From assembly GCA_047967505.1 (NCBI GenBank), contig CM106541.1: a stretch of DNA of 64,000 nucleotides. One strand, 5' to 3'. Positions 37,101 to 49,100 of the stretch are shown here, piece by piece. Position 1 is the first letter of the stretch. Every line of letters begins with the position of its first letter. A model generated the notes under the pieces. It was not told the DNA's origin. It saw nothing but the letters and a program-made list of their open reading frames with translations, and searched no databases. The DNA is from Dipteris shenzhenensis. Its lineage: Eukaryota > Polypodiophyta > Polypodiopsida > Gleicheniales. A program made the position numbers and the translations under genes.

Positions 37101-40100
37101 CATTGCCTGCCACCGACGGCATAGGAGATTTGGAGGAATCTTTGAGGATGGCCTTTGTTGGGATTCACGATGAGATGTAGTGACCTGGGGAGCAATGCCT
37201 TAAATTATAGATAGGGGACCTGCTAGTGGGTATGAGGACATTTAGGGAAGTCAACCTTCAGGTTAGTAGGGCAAGAGTTGACCTTTGTCCATACTCTTGG
37301 ACTTCACAGAGACGGTGTGGACACCTTGACATTCTCATAGATGGGAGCTGACAGCAAGCATTATTGCCTCGTACATATAGACAGCTAGATGCATGCAGGT
37401 CATCGAGCAGCAGAGCATAGAGCAGCAGGCCATCGAGCAGCAGGCAGCATCAGCCTCAAAGACACTGGACAGCATTTGGCTAAATATCATACATACTCTC
37501 AAAGGAGACGGGATAGACTCCAGGGAGATTTGGATCGTGCTAGGCGCAGGAGGGAAGCATTTATTAGTATGTGAGAGCCATGGCCTCTCCTTCATTTCAC
37601 AATGGTGTTATAATATGGCATTATAAACCACAAGAGTGGCTATTTGTATGAGGTGATTTCCCCCACAAAGCAGCCAGCCAATGGGATATCCTTGTGTTTA
37701 TTCTATTATATCCTTCATTAGGAAGGTGTATTTTCCTTGGTAACTGTGTCACTAAGGAGTTTATTAATAGAATGTTCTATTCTAGAAAAAAAAAAAAAAA
37801 GTAAATAAGACCATGTAATCCTAAGATCTATGAAACTACAATAGTTTTTACTAGTTGTACAATTAAGTTCACAAATTTCACAAAGATAAATTTCTCCACC
37901 AAAGCACTTGGATCTTTGTACCCAAAAACAAGGAAAAAGTTTGAAAGCACAAATTGATCATCTATGAACCTCCTAACCTAACCAAGCTTATGAGGAACAA
38001 TTGGACATGTCTCAGAAGAGATCAATCATTGCAACAACTCAAATTCTTAAGTAAAAAGAAAGAAGTTTGCTAAGAGTACAGCACAATTAATGCCCATTAT
38101 GAACATCGATGCTTTGTTGCAATAAAGACTCCCCTAGAGTCATGAACAAATTTTACAAGACAAAGACATCTCCAACGTCAACAACCTTTGTGCACATTTT
38201 CTCTTCCATATCAAGGTCTTGATTTTTAGACTTTAGGAAACAAAAATCATAATGCAAAACCTGAATGTTTAACTCTTATAACTTTGCATCTATCTTTTCC
38301 ACATCTGTAAATAAAAAACTTCTGAAGCAAGCTTTCATGAAAATAGAACAGAATAATTTAAAATCAGAAGTTTTAAGCAAGATTGGAAAACACTCCGACA
38401 GGAATTGAAAAAACTTTATGACTAGTATGACTCCCATCAAGTCATTCAAATTCTACTAGAACATCAACCTCTCTCAAAAGGTTTCTCCAACGCTCATGAA
38501 CTATTGGTGACGTGGCCTTGAAGCAATAACTCAACCACTTTGAGACATCTGTCAGAGAAGTCTTATGAGCAACTACAATGAATCTAGGTTTCTTAGTTTT
38601 TATGAAACTTCCAATCTAGAAATGAAAAACTAGCTATAAACAAGAAACTCACACACACCATGCAAAATGTGAAGTAGAAGAGCTAACCTTGTCTCCCAAG
38701 GATTTGGTAAGTATGTCGTAGAAAAAAACTATGCACATCGAATAATACTTGTCACTTTCATTTGTGTAAATAGACTTTTATGTTCCAAAATTGTTTCAAC
38801 CATTGTGGCAAACAAAAAATAAAATTTCCTTTTAAATTTGTTCATACATGTCATTCAGGTCTTAAAGGAGTAAATTCTTCCATTACCTGGTCGCTGCCAG
38901 CTCACTTTCACCATCTAAAGGCGTTGAACCTTTTGTATGCAAAAAAGCATGCAACCTCCCAGCAGGGTTCGATGAATCCACCCGAACCAACTTATTACTT
39001 GGAGCCTTTTGGCTTTGTATACCTACAACCCATACATTGTCTCAATCATTAATGCAAACTCTGCATATGAATTCCACACATTTGCATAATGAAAATATGA
39101 GAAGCAACACATCTTAGAGACATGGTCTAGCATAGAATTTCATTAGAAAGCGATAGCTAGCTTGCTTGAAATAGAGATGGAATCGTTGTTAAGATTACCA
39201 AATCAGATTGTCTTGATGTCTTGATGATTAACAAACCAGATTGTCTTGATGATTCAAGGGTTTCGAGCCATGTGTGTGACCTAGACATACCTCCCAACCC
39301 TTTCTTGATACTGTAACTCCTAGAACCGCTCCCCACAGCAACTAAGCTGCCCATTAGCTATTTTAAATCCTCCTGCCATGGATGACTCCTTGCGGCTCAT
39401 GGGGCCCTCCTCCCCACTTTCACCCTATTCGCAGCCTAACCTGCTGCCCCCCTATGGGCCTTCTTTCTCCCTACACCTTCCATGGACCTTCTTCGCCTCT
39501 TCACAAGCCCATTCCTTGCTCTTCCTCACAATCCTCTTGGATTCCTTGCCAAGCCCTCTCTTGCTCCCCCTCCCCCTGTGTCAGACTTTCTTTTCCACTT
39601 GAGGAGTTGGTTCTTCTTCCCCCTCAAACAATTGGACTCATTTCGAATTGCCTTGGAGTTAGCTATAATCACAGCCTCGATATTCATGGAGGATGGGTGT
39701 TATAGGTGAGAGTAGTAGTTGAGTACCAAACACCCTTATGTCCAGTAGGGAATGGCTCACATTAAGAGCGATAAGAAAGGAAGGCCCACAAGCAGCCCTC
39801 AAAAGAGGGAAGGTAAGGATACAAATCCGCTTGCAGCGCCTGAGTCCTAAGACTTTGGCTTCCTTCTTTGCTCTTCGCACTTTGGAGATGCAGCCCGACC
39901 CATCCACCCTCACATCTACCTTCGAAAGAGCCGATACCGCCTATGGATCCTCTTGCAACCGAACCAATGCACCTGTCTTTGAGTCTCCCTATGGGTGAGT
40001 CATCTCAACTCCCCTAAAGTGCACTACCAAGCTAGCGCATCTTAAGATGCTCATGTTCCTCCTCAACCATCAAGACTTAAGTTGAGACACTTTTTCCTCC

Positions 40101-43100
40101 CCATCCCTTCAGCCAGTCTCTATGCCGATAGCCTCTCATTTCGCTTTACACTAGTATTCTTCCCATCCACAATCATCACACATCAACAACCTCCTCGACG
40201 ATGGTGAGCCTTCTGCTCCAACCAAATCAGTGGCTCCGATGACTCTTTGAAGCAACACAACGTGACTGAACCCCCCCCCCCCCTTCCTTTCCCATCATCT
40301 CTTCTTTGTCCTTGCTTCCTTTCAGCCCTGTTCAGCCTGTGAATCATCAAGCTAGTCTCTAGTCCACCGTAGAGTGAACTGTAGCAGGCCATACATAGGA
40401 TTTACAAGCCCGTAAATTCGTACTTTCAAGCCTGCACAATGCACAGTTTCACCTATTTGGTTTAACATTAAGGGCCATATAGTGGCCGTACACACAGTCA
40501 TGCAATTGGTCTAGCTCTACATGCACTTTCCATACAATTTCATTTGGTTGGAAATGGAACTTCAGCTGAAAGTCGTTTCCAGCTTTGCTGTGAATGCAAG
40601 ATGCCATTTCGATTTTTATAGACTCTACTTTGCTTCTTCAAGGCTAGGAAGTGTTCCTACCTTCCTTCTCAGTCAATTCAGCCTCTTCTTCTATCCTGGC
40701 AGCTTCTTTGCCAACAGTTGGCACCCCTTCAGAGGGAGGAGCAGAAACGGCCTAGTAATGCTTGGATTCAAGAGATCCTTGCTGCAGCAAGGGCTCATCA
40801 ACAAATACTAGTTAGATTAGAGAGCAAAGTATGCATTTCATGCACTGGAGTCATTTTGGACTCAAATGAGAGGTAGAGTCAATAAACAATTTTTTCTCTA
40901 CTTTGGACCCGAGACATAGTAGAGAGAGTGTTCATAGTTGATTGACTCAGATGTGGTATTGCAGTTAGATCCTGATGCCATCTTGCATATAGCTACTGAT
41001 TTTTATGCCTCCCTACTCCCAGCAGATCCTAACACCATGGCCAGAGATGATGCTAGACATGATATATGGCAGTGTATTCCTGTGTTGGTGAATCCAAAGT
41101 CTCACTTGATGCACCCTTTAATAACATCAAAATTCATGATTGCACTCTTTGACCTTCATAAGGGCAACTATCCGGATTCAAATGGGCTCTCACCTTCCTT
41201 TTTATTGCTTTTTGAGATATGATTAGAGACCACATTACCTCAAGACATTTGGGACTTTGGAGTTTATGCCTGATTCAGTTACAAAGGGTCTCATTCATCT
41301 TATTCCAAAGAGAGGTCACAAAAATTTAGTGTCACAACGGAGGCCAATACCCTTTTAGGCACTTGCTATATCGGTTTGGCTAAAGCAATCTGTTAGCATC
41401 TACAACCCTTTCCAAATCTTATTCATGAAACACAGACGAGTTTCACGCATGGTAGAAGCATTTTTTATAACATCTTCTCATTTTGGAGCTTTGGAGTGGG
41501 GCATGCAAAGCAGCCAGAGGCTGCCCATTCTACTACGGGACTTTGAGAAAGCATATAACAAGGTAGACTCTAATTTCTTAGACGGCACCCTTCTTCGTTT
41601 TGGATTTTCATATGCATGGATTAAAGGGGTTTCCTCCTTATACAAATGGGAAGAGAGATTTCAGATATCCCGATTAGTTAGTTTCTTGTTTTACTTGTGG
41701 CTGAGCTATGAGTATCTTTCTTTGATCTCAAGTTGATACTTTTGGGGTGAGACTTTCCTTGAGATAGGAGGAAGAGCTCTTAGACAACGAGTTGGCAAAT
41801 GAAACTACGGTTTCTTGGATGGCACTCCTCAGACTCTCACCTCTTTCAGGCAGCATTGGATTTATTTTGTATTGTAGCAGGTGCACATATATATTGGAAT
41901 AAGTCTTATGGCTTTTGGATTAGTGACGAGGACACTCCGGATTGGGGGGATGATGTTCGTTTCACTTGACCTTGCTTCCACGGTGGTGGTTGTTAACTAG
42001 AATCTATTGGCCACATCATGGTTTGCCTCCTCTTCTTGGTGCCACTCTAGAGACTAGCTTAAGAGGTCCATCAGGAATGTTCTATGGAGTGGACTAGATG
42101 GTATAGCAAATGCTTTAGCCAAGGGGGCTTGAGAGATCATCATTCTTCCCACGCGGGAAGGGGTCTCAATATCATAGACCCAGACCTGTAGTAAATGGCT
42201 TTGCTTTGCAAGATTGTGGTAAGGGGACTCATGCCTGATGAGCAAGAGACATGAAAATACTTCTTTATTTGTAGCATACATTTCCTGTATCCCTTCTTCC
42301 GCGTGGAAACTGGATGGGTAGGACTGAATGGGTTTTTACCTCATCCCACCTTAGAACTCCCTCCTCTCCACTTATGGCTACTATCCTAGAAGCTTGGGCC
42401 AGCTTCATAAGTACTCTTCAGAAAATTCCCCCCTTCTCTCTAGAAGAGATTGATTTGCAGACTATCATAATCTTTCATCTGTAACTAAGGTTCCTAATGT
42501 GTCCATTGCAATTAAGGTTCCTAATGTGCCTACTGCAATTAAGGTTCCTAATGTGCCCAGTGCAATGTTAATCGCCATGTGGGAAATCCTCCTTCTACAA
42601 CTCCAAGCTACCATAAACCAGAGGATGTTAGTCGGCTTTCTTTTACAAAAATTATTTTGGCTTTTTGGCATTTGGGAAATTTGAATGACTATTGGAAGGG
42701 ATGTTATGCTTAGGTTCGAAAGATGGATTCAGGAGGCAGTATTGTCACTACAACCATGACAAGATTCATTAGATTGTATTATTTACTTAAAAGAACATGT
42801 GAATGATAGCATACTTGATGAGCATGGCAAAACAATTGGCACTTCTCATTATATGCAGTGGTCCAAACGAGAGAGAGGAGCTGCCTTCTCTGTGGGATCC
42901 TAGAAAGCTTTCAAAAAACTTTCAGAGGATTGTAAATTCCAATTGGTAAGTCACTTCAAAGGAAGTGCAAGGAAAAAGAAAGAAAGAAATAAATTTTATT
43001 AGGGTCTTCGGAAGACCGATGGGTCTATGAGACTGAAAGAAAACCTGATACAAACCACAGTAAGGGTGGAGCTACTAAACGAGCATCATCACCCGTGCGG

Positions 43101-46100
43101 AGTCCTAAGTTTGATCATACATAGTCAAATACATCGGGGTGTGACAATGAAAAGGAAAAAGATTGGAGCAGAGCGGAATCCTCCGTATGTCATGTCACCC
43201 TGGCTGGTGCGTAGCCGGTGATGGGACGCTGGCGTCTGTCACGGGATGCCATGCGTCTCGATCTCCTAGAGGAGCCTCGACGCAAGACCAGAGCCACCGT
43301 GACTCCCGTGGGACGTGTCCCGAGTCTAAACAATGACGAGAGGTCCCCTAGAGTGATATGTCTCCCCTCGATGCCTCATGTGTTGTGCTACGGTCGTCGG
43401 GTCAGGGTCTCTATCACGTCTACGGCTAGAGACTGGACAATCAATATCACTCGATGGGAAGAACTCTGTGATCCTACTCTGAGAGGTGTCTCGTGATGTG
43501 GCCAAGCCATGTCGCCTGAGTAAGTACTCTCTGTATCTGACCCCCTCGTGAATGAAGGCCACGAGGCATCTCTGATGTGGGTAGGCGAGGAATTTGGAAA
43601 GGGACCCGAAGCCGTCTCTGAAAAGACAGTGGTAGCAACCTCGGATCTCATAGTACACTGGGCACCTGAAAATAAAATGCTCCTCCGACTCAACCCCCTG
43701 ACAGTCGGACAATGTGCATATGCGATGCTCACTGTACCCCGGTGGTGTGATGAATCCCTCCTCCGAAATACAAAGACAGTGATCTCTATAGAAGCTCAGC
43801 TTCACTGGAAGCTCCCTCGGCTCCAACCAGGTCCTAAAGGTGTGTAGCTGCAGGAGATCCTCTCGAATGACCTGGTTGGTGTGTGGCCCGATCAGGATGG
43901 TTAGTGGGAGTATCGGGGGGGCATCCAAACTGTACTGAAAAGGAGGTATTCTATCGATGTGAAACCCCAGTCTCACAAACGATCTATGAGTCCGTGCATA
44001 CCAGCCTCACTCGTCTCCCTCTGCTGCCAACCTCATGGAGGAATCGAGAGCCAACCATGGCGACCTCTGTCTCCCTGATGTGCAGTCCCCATATGATCTA
44101 ACCTAGTGTAGATATGTGATGGTCTGAAAGGCTGCATCTAGTTGGAGTGGAGAGGCACCAAACTCGGCCTGAATGATATGACGTGCTACAAACGGTTTCC
44201 CCCGGATCATCCGTGAGAGCATAAGGATCTGCAAGCGCTCCACCCGTGTCCACTCTATATCTGACATGTCAGGTCCCCAACAAGGGCTGCCATACATACC
44301 GGCTGGTCGGACCAAGGGGTCGAAGAGAAGAGCCTTGGTCCGAGGGTCCTGGAATTGGGAGTGGAAGCATTGTCTCTCTAGCCGAGCCAGTGAGGCGTAT
44401 CCCCTGATCAGTCTGGCCTGCATCGCTGGTCTCATCGTGAAGATCAGGCCGGAGAAGATGACCCCCAAGTGTATGAGGATACGATCTCAACTGGTGACCC
44501 ACCAAAAGTGAACTGCTTCTGGTGCATGTTTGCTCAAGAGATGTTCGGTGCATGTTTGCTCGAGAGGTGTTAAAGATCATGGCCTTGGTCTTGCCAAGGT
44601 TGACCTCGAAATCATGGGATAAACAAAAAGCCTACACTGCATCCAGGTGTCGTTAGAGCCCCTCGGGTGTGGACGATAAGAGTGCCACGTCATTGTCATC
44701 CTGCTTCAACATGTATCCACTTGCTTGGTACTATTTCTTTTTGTTTTTCAATAGTATGCTTATTAAGAAATGAAATGTTTTCCTATTGTTCAGTTACGGA
44801 CAATGGGGACTAGGTCTAGCATTTGAGGGTGGACCCCCTTGCTTGGGGTTATGGGCATTAGTGACCCACAAGAGTGATGGCCTCTCTTTGAGAGGGACAT
44901 CTGGAAACCACACCCCACCTGAGTACCCAAACATGGGACCAATCAAATGCACAAATTGCATGCTAACCTAGGAACCATTCAAGAGAATGTTCCCTAAGCT
45001 TTGGGTGTGGGCCTGGCAGCATGCCAAGAGTAATGGAGATACAAGATAAGACGACAAACAAATGAGCTCAGTATGGCTCAATTATGACCTTAGAGTACGT
45101 CAATAGATAGTCCAAGCTGTTAGGAACCCGTGGGTGCGATCATAATTGAATTCTGACAACTTTGAAATTTTAGGGTTTTTGGGAGTGACACGTGGCAGAC
45201 TGCCACATGGAATCTGAGCTGGCAGGTCAGTCCACCTGTCCCACACTTGTGGCAGCATGCATGGCAAGTGGCAGGGCATGCAGGCCAAGTGTCTGGCCCC
45301 AAATCTGGTAGATTTGGGGCAGGTTGTGGGCTGTCCTCTTTGGGACTGCAGCCCACCAAAGATCTAGGACAAGTGTCCACCTTCCACTCTAAGCCTTGGG
45401 GGGGGGGGGGGGGGGGGGGGGGGCTGAGCCTATAAAAGAAGGCCTCTCCCCTTCATTCCCTACATGAAAAATTCGTCACTTTTCTTCTCTCTCCTTTTGG
45501 AGGATGCAGCAGAACCTCTCCAGCTCCTTGGGTGCAGCCAGCTTCTCCCCAGGCCATTCTCTCACCTCAGCAGCACTTTCTCTCTCTACACTAGCACATT
45601 CTCTCTCTACAGTTCCAGCCCCTCCTCTCCAAAAATCTGCCCCCTCTCAGCTCTTCTGGAACAGCAGCAGCATCCTCTCTCCTTCTCCTAGCTTGGAGCA
45701 GCCACAGCCCCTTTCTCTCTCCTGCTGCAGTCTTTCTCTCTCTATTGCAGAATTTCTCTCTCTACTGTTCCAGCCCATTCCCCTTGCAGAAATCTTCCTT
45801 TCTGTGCACCTCTGGAACAGCAGCAGCTCCTCTCTTACATCCCCTCCCTTGGGATTAGCATTAGCACTCTCTCCCTACAACTATCACTCCATAAAGGCTT
45901 TCTCTCTCTAGCCTACAGGCTGTTTTTCTAAGCTGTTCTCATTCCAGCCCCATTTCCACACTCTCCTCACCCAAGGTAGCTTCAGAGGCATCAAGGACTT
46001 CATCTACAAAAGGGTCAAGTCACGAAGGGAGCCTGTATTGTCAAGTTTATCTCATTTACAGCACTATTTCATGTTGTTTCTACTATCTTTCTAGAAACTA

Positions 46101-49100
46101 GTGCTTGCCTCTAGTGTTGGATGTAAGTGGTGATTGTTGCAGGCTTCTTCTTTGTGGATTGGGCAAGCCAAGAGTTGAAACCTGAGCTTGGAGTCCTCCT
46201 TTTTGTTGTCTACCTTGAACATATGCTCTTGAGTCTTGTATCTAGGTCCTAGGTTTTCACTGAGTTCATCAGTTTGGAAGGTGCATTGCACCTTGGTCTT
46301 GTATCTCCATTTTCAAGAATAAAGTGAGCCTTGATAAGGGGGGGGGGGGGCGTCTTGGCCCCTCAATCATATTGCAATTTCCAATGATGTCACTTTGTGT
46401 TTAAGCTGTATAAGTCTTAATTCCAGCTTAATTGCAAACTCTTAAGTTCAAGTATATGTGTTTGGCAACTCGCAATCATTTCATTCAAACGCCTCTGCAA
46501 AATCCGTTGTCTGAATTGATAGAAAGCACCGAGTAGTTTACATTGGTATCAGAGCTTAGGCAGTGGTCCTGTACTCTATGCTTTCTCTTGTTGAGTCTCT
46601 CCTTCATTGAGGCATCTTGTCATCATGGCAGCCAATGGACCTGACCCTCCTCCTAACCTGCATGAGTTAAGTGCTCTCTTGTCAAACATTGCTCAACAGG
46701 TTCAAGTGCTGGAAAGCAACCAAGCAGAAACTCATGACATAGGGCCCCGGCCCCAATCCCAAGGAAGAGGCCGTGCGGACAACACCAACTCCAACAAGGA
46801 GGGAAGATCATCCTCTTCTTCCCCTCCTCGAGTTAGACGGCGTCATCGGAGTCCATCTCCTTTGAGACGTCCACGGAGACGAAGGTATGCAAAGCATAAG
46901 GTACCTCTTGGAGATAAGCTCTTCAAGTTTACCAAGTACAAGGGAGAGGACAAGCCCGAGGTCTTGCTGGCCTGGATCCGAGACGTCGAGTATTTCTTTG
47001 AGGGGGACGAGTACGAAGACAAGGCGAAGATCCGGTTTGCCGTCCTGCACATGCAAGACCGTGCTTCACTTTGGTGGGCAGCTATGGTCAACACTGGACA
47101 GCAAGCCCACACCTGGAAGCGCTTCAAGAAGAACTTGATGAGGAAGTTCCTGCCTAAGGAGTTTAAGAGAGATACAATGGTGCAATGGGACATCCTCCAC
47201 CAACGCCAAGAAGAGAAAGTCAGTATGTTCATCGTTTTTGGGATACTTTGTTAAAAGTTCAAGCATTCAGTAGAAAGGATAAAAAAGAGCAGCAAAGGAA
47301 GTTCTTTGCTGGCCTACGGTATGTCGTTCAGCATGAGGTGGACATTGCCACTCCTACTTCTCTTGAAGACACCATCAACATCGCCTTGAAGGTGGAGAAG
47401 AAACAGTCTTTCTCCAACAAGCGGAATGGCAGCAACAAGCGGAAGTCCCAGGGAACCTCTTCCAAGGAACAAAAGGGTAAGGAGACAGCAAAGGACGCAC
47501 CAAAAGAGCAAAAGTCAGCCAGTCAGCCTCCTTCGAAGAAAGCAGCCCGCACTCTCAGCTCATTGTCTCCACAATAGAAGCAAAAGTATTACTCCGAAGG
47601 GCGGTGTTTCAAGTGTGGCGAGCGAGGCCACAACTTCTACGAATGCCCTCAAGCTGCCAAAAACAGCAGCAACAAAGAAGCAGCCCTCAAAAAGCCAGTT
47701 TTCGTAGTTAACAAGGTGGAAGCACCTCCAGAAAAGGGAGCTGTAAACGACACCCATAGTTTGTTGAAAACATGGGGTCAGGTAAAGGATCAATCCGCTT
47801 TGTTTTTGTTCGATAGTGGAGCTACTCACAACTTTATTTCTCATGAGATGGCACAGAACTTGGGGATAGCCCCAAAGGATAAAGGAGAAGCCTTGGAGGC
47901 AACTGCAGCCTTCAAGAACCAAGAAGAGAAGGTGTACCCCATCATCGGCAAGCTTCGGGTACACATCCAGGGGTACTTAGATCATCTACCCTTCATGGTG
48001 GCACCACTTCAAGGATCAGATGTAATTCTCGGCATGCCCTGGCATAGGCAAGTCAACCCCCGAATCGATTATGTGAAGAATATTCTAACCCTCCAACATA
48101 AGGGTAGAGATGTGAGCATTACAGCGGGAGTTTCAGGAAACACCATTCCTATGGTAAGTCATGCACGATCTCCCAATTTGCTTAAGAAAGGAGTACGTTC
48201 TTTTCTAGTGTTTGTATGCGATAAGCAACCAAGTGAAGAAAAGTCAGATCCTCTCACAAAAGAAAGATTAGATTTCCTTCAGGAATTCTCTAGTTGCTTC
48301 TCTCATGAACTTCCTAGTCACCTCCCTCCTGAGAGACCAGAGGATCACAAAATTGACATAGTTCCAAGGTCTTCACCTCCAAATAGACCCCCATATAGAG
48401 TTAGTCAATCTCAACAAGATGAAATCTTCAAGCAAGTCCAAGAACTCTTGGACAAGGGATTGATCCAACCCAGTAGTTCTTCTTTTTGCTCTCCTGTCTT
48501 ACTAGTCCAAAAGAAGGATAAAACCTACAGGATGTGCATAGACTATAGAGCCTTAAACAAACAGACGGTTAAGAACCGTTTCCCGATTCCTCGCATAGAC
48601 GATATCTTTGATCGTTTAGGAGGATTTGAAATTTTCAGCCGCATCGATCTTAAGAGTGGCTACCATCAGGTACGAGTTGTACATGAGGACATTCATAAAA
48701 CAACCTTCCGAACCACATTTGGGCTGTATGAATATATGGTAATGCCATTTGGCCTTACCAATGCCCCAGCCACGTTCAATCGGCTGATGGAACGGTTGTT
48801 CAGGAACTATAAATAGTTCACTGCCGTCTTCTTTCATGACATCCTCATTTTCAGCAAGAATGAGGAAGAGCATAAGGAGCATCTAAAGATTGTATTTCAA
48901 ATCTTAGCTGAAAATGCTCTTCACATCAATGAGAAGAAAAGTGAGTTCTTTCTTCCTGAGATTCACTATCTTGGTCACATTATATCACGCGAAGGTGTCT
49001 GTATGGACCCAGCCAAGATACAGACAATTGTAGAGTGGCCTGACTTGAAGAATGCCCATGAGGTAAGGTCTTTTCTAGGCCTCTACTCATATTACCGAAG

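Larger units (their letters stand above)
45119..46542 (+). repeat. Putative 5' LTR (1.42 kb) of the gypsy element
   Basis: Starts TGTTAGGAACCC and ends GTAGTTTACA, directly followed by TTGGTATCAGAGC. The start is less certain than the end because no second copy is in the window. Contains a 26-G run and a pyrimidine-rich 5' region. Confidence 0.6.

Noticed and set aside
39378-39705. Proline/serine-rich frames in the MLH1 intron
   Set aside because: Three overlapping frames open at once, a sign of composition bias. No motif.
43218-43496. Arginine-rich plus-strand frame
   Set aside because: Antisense to the arginine-rich 3' tail of LINE D3.
45464-45911. Serine/leucine-rich frames up to 135 codons
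   Set aside because: They lie in the pyrimidine-rich transcribed part of the putative LTR. Composition alone keeps them open.
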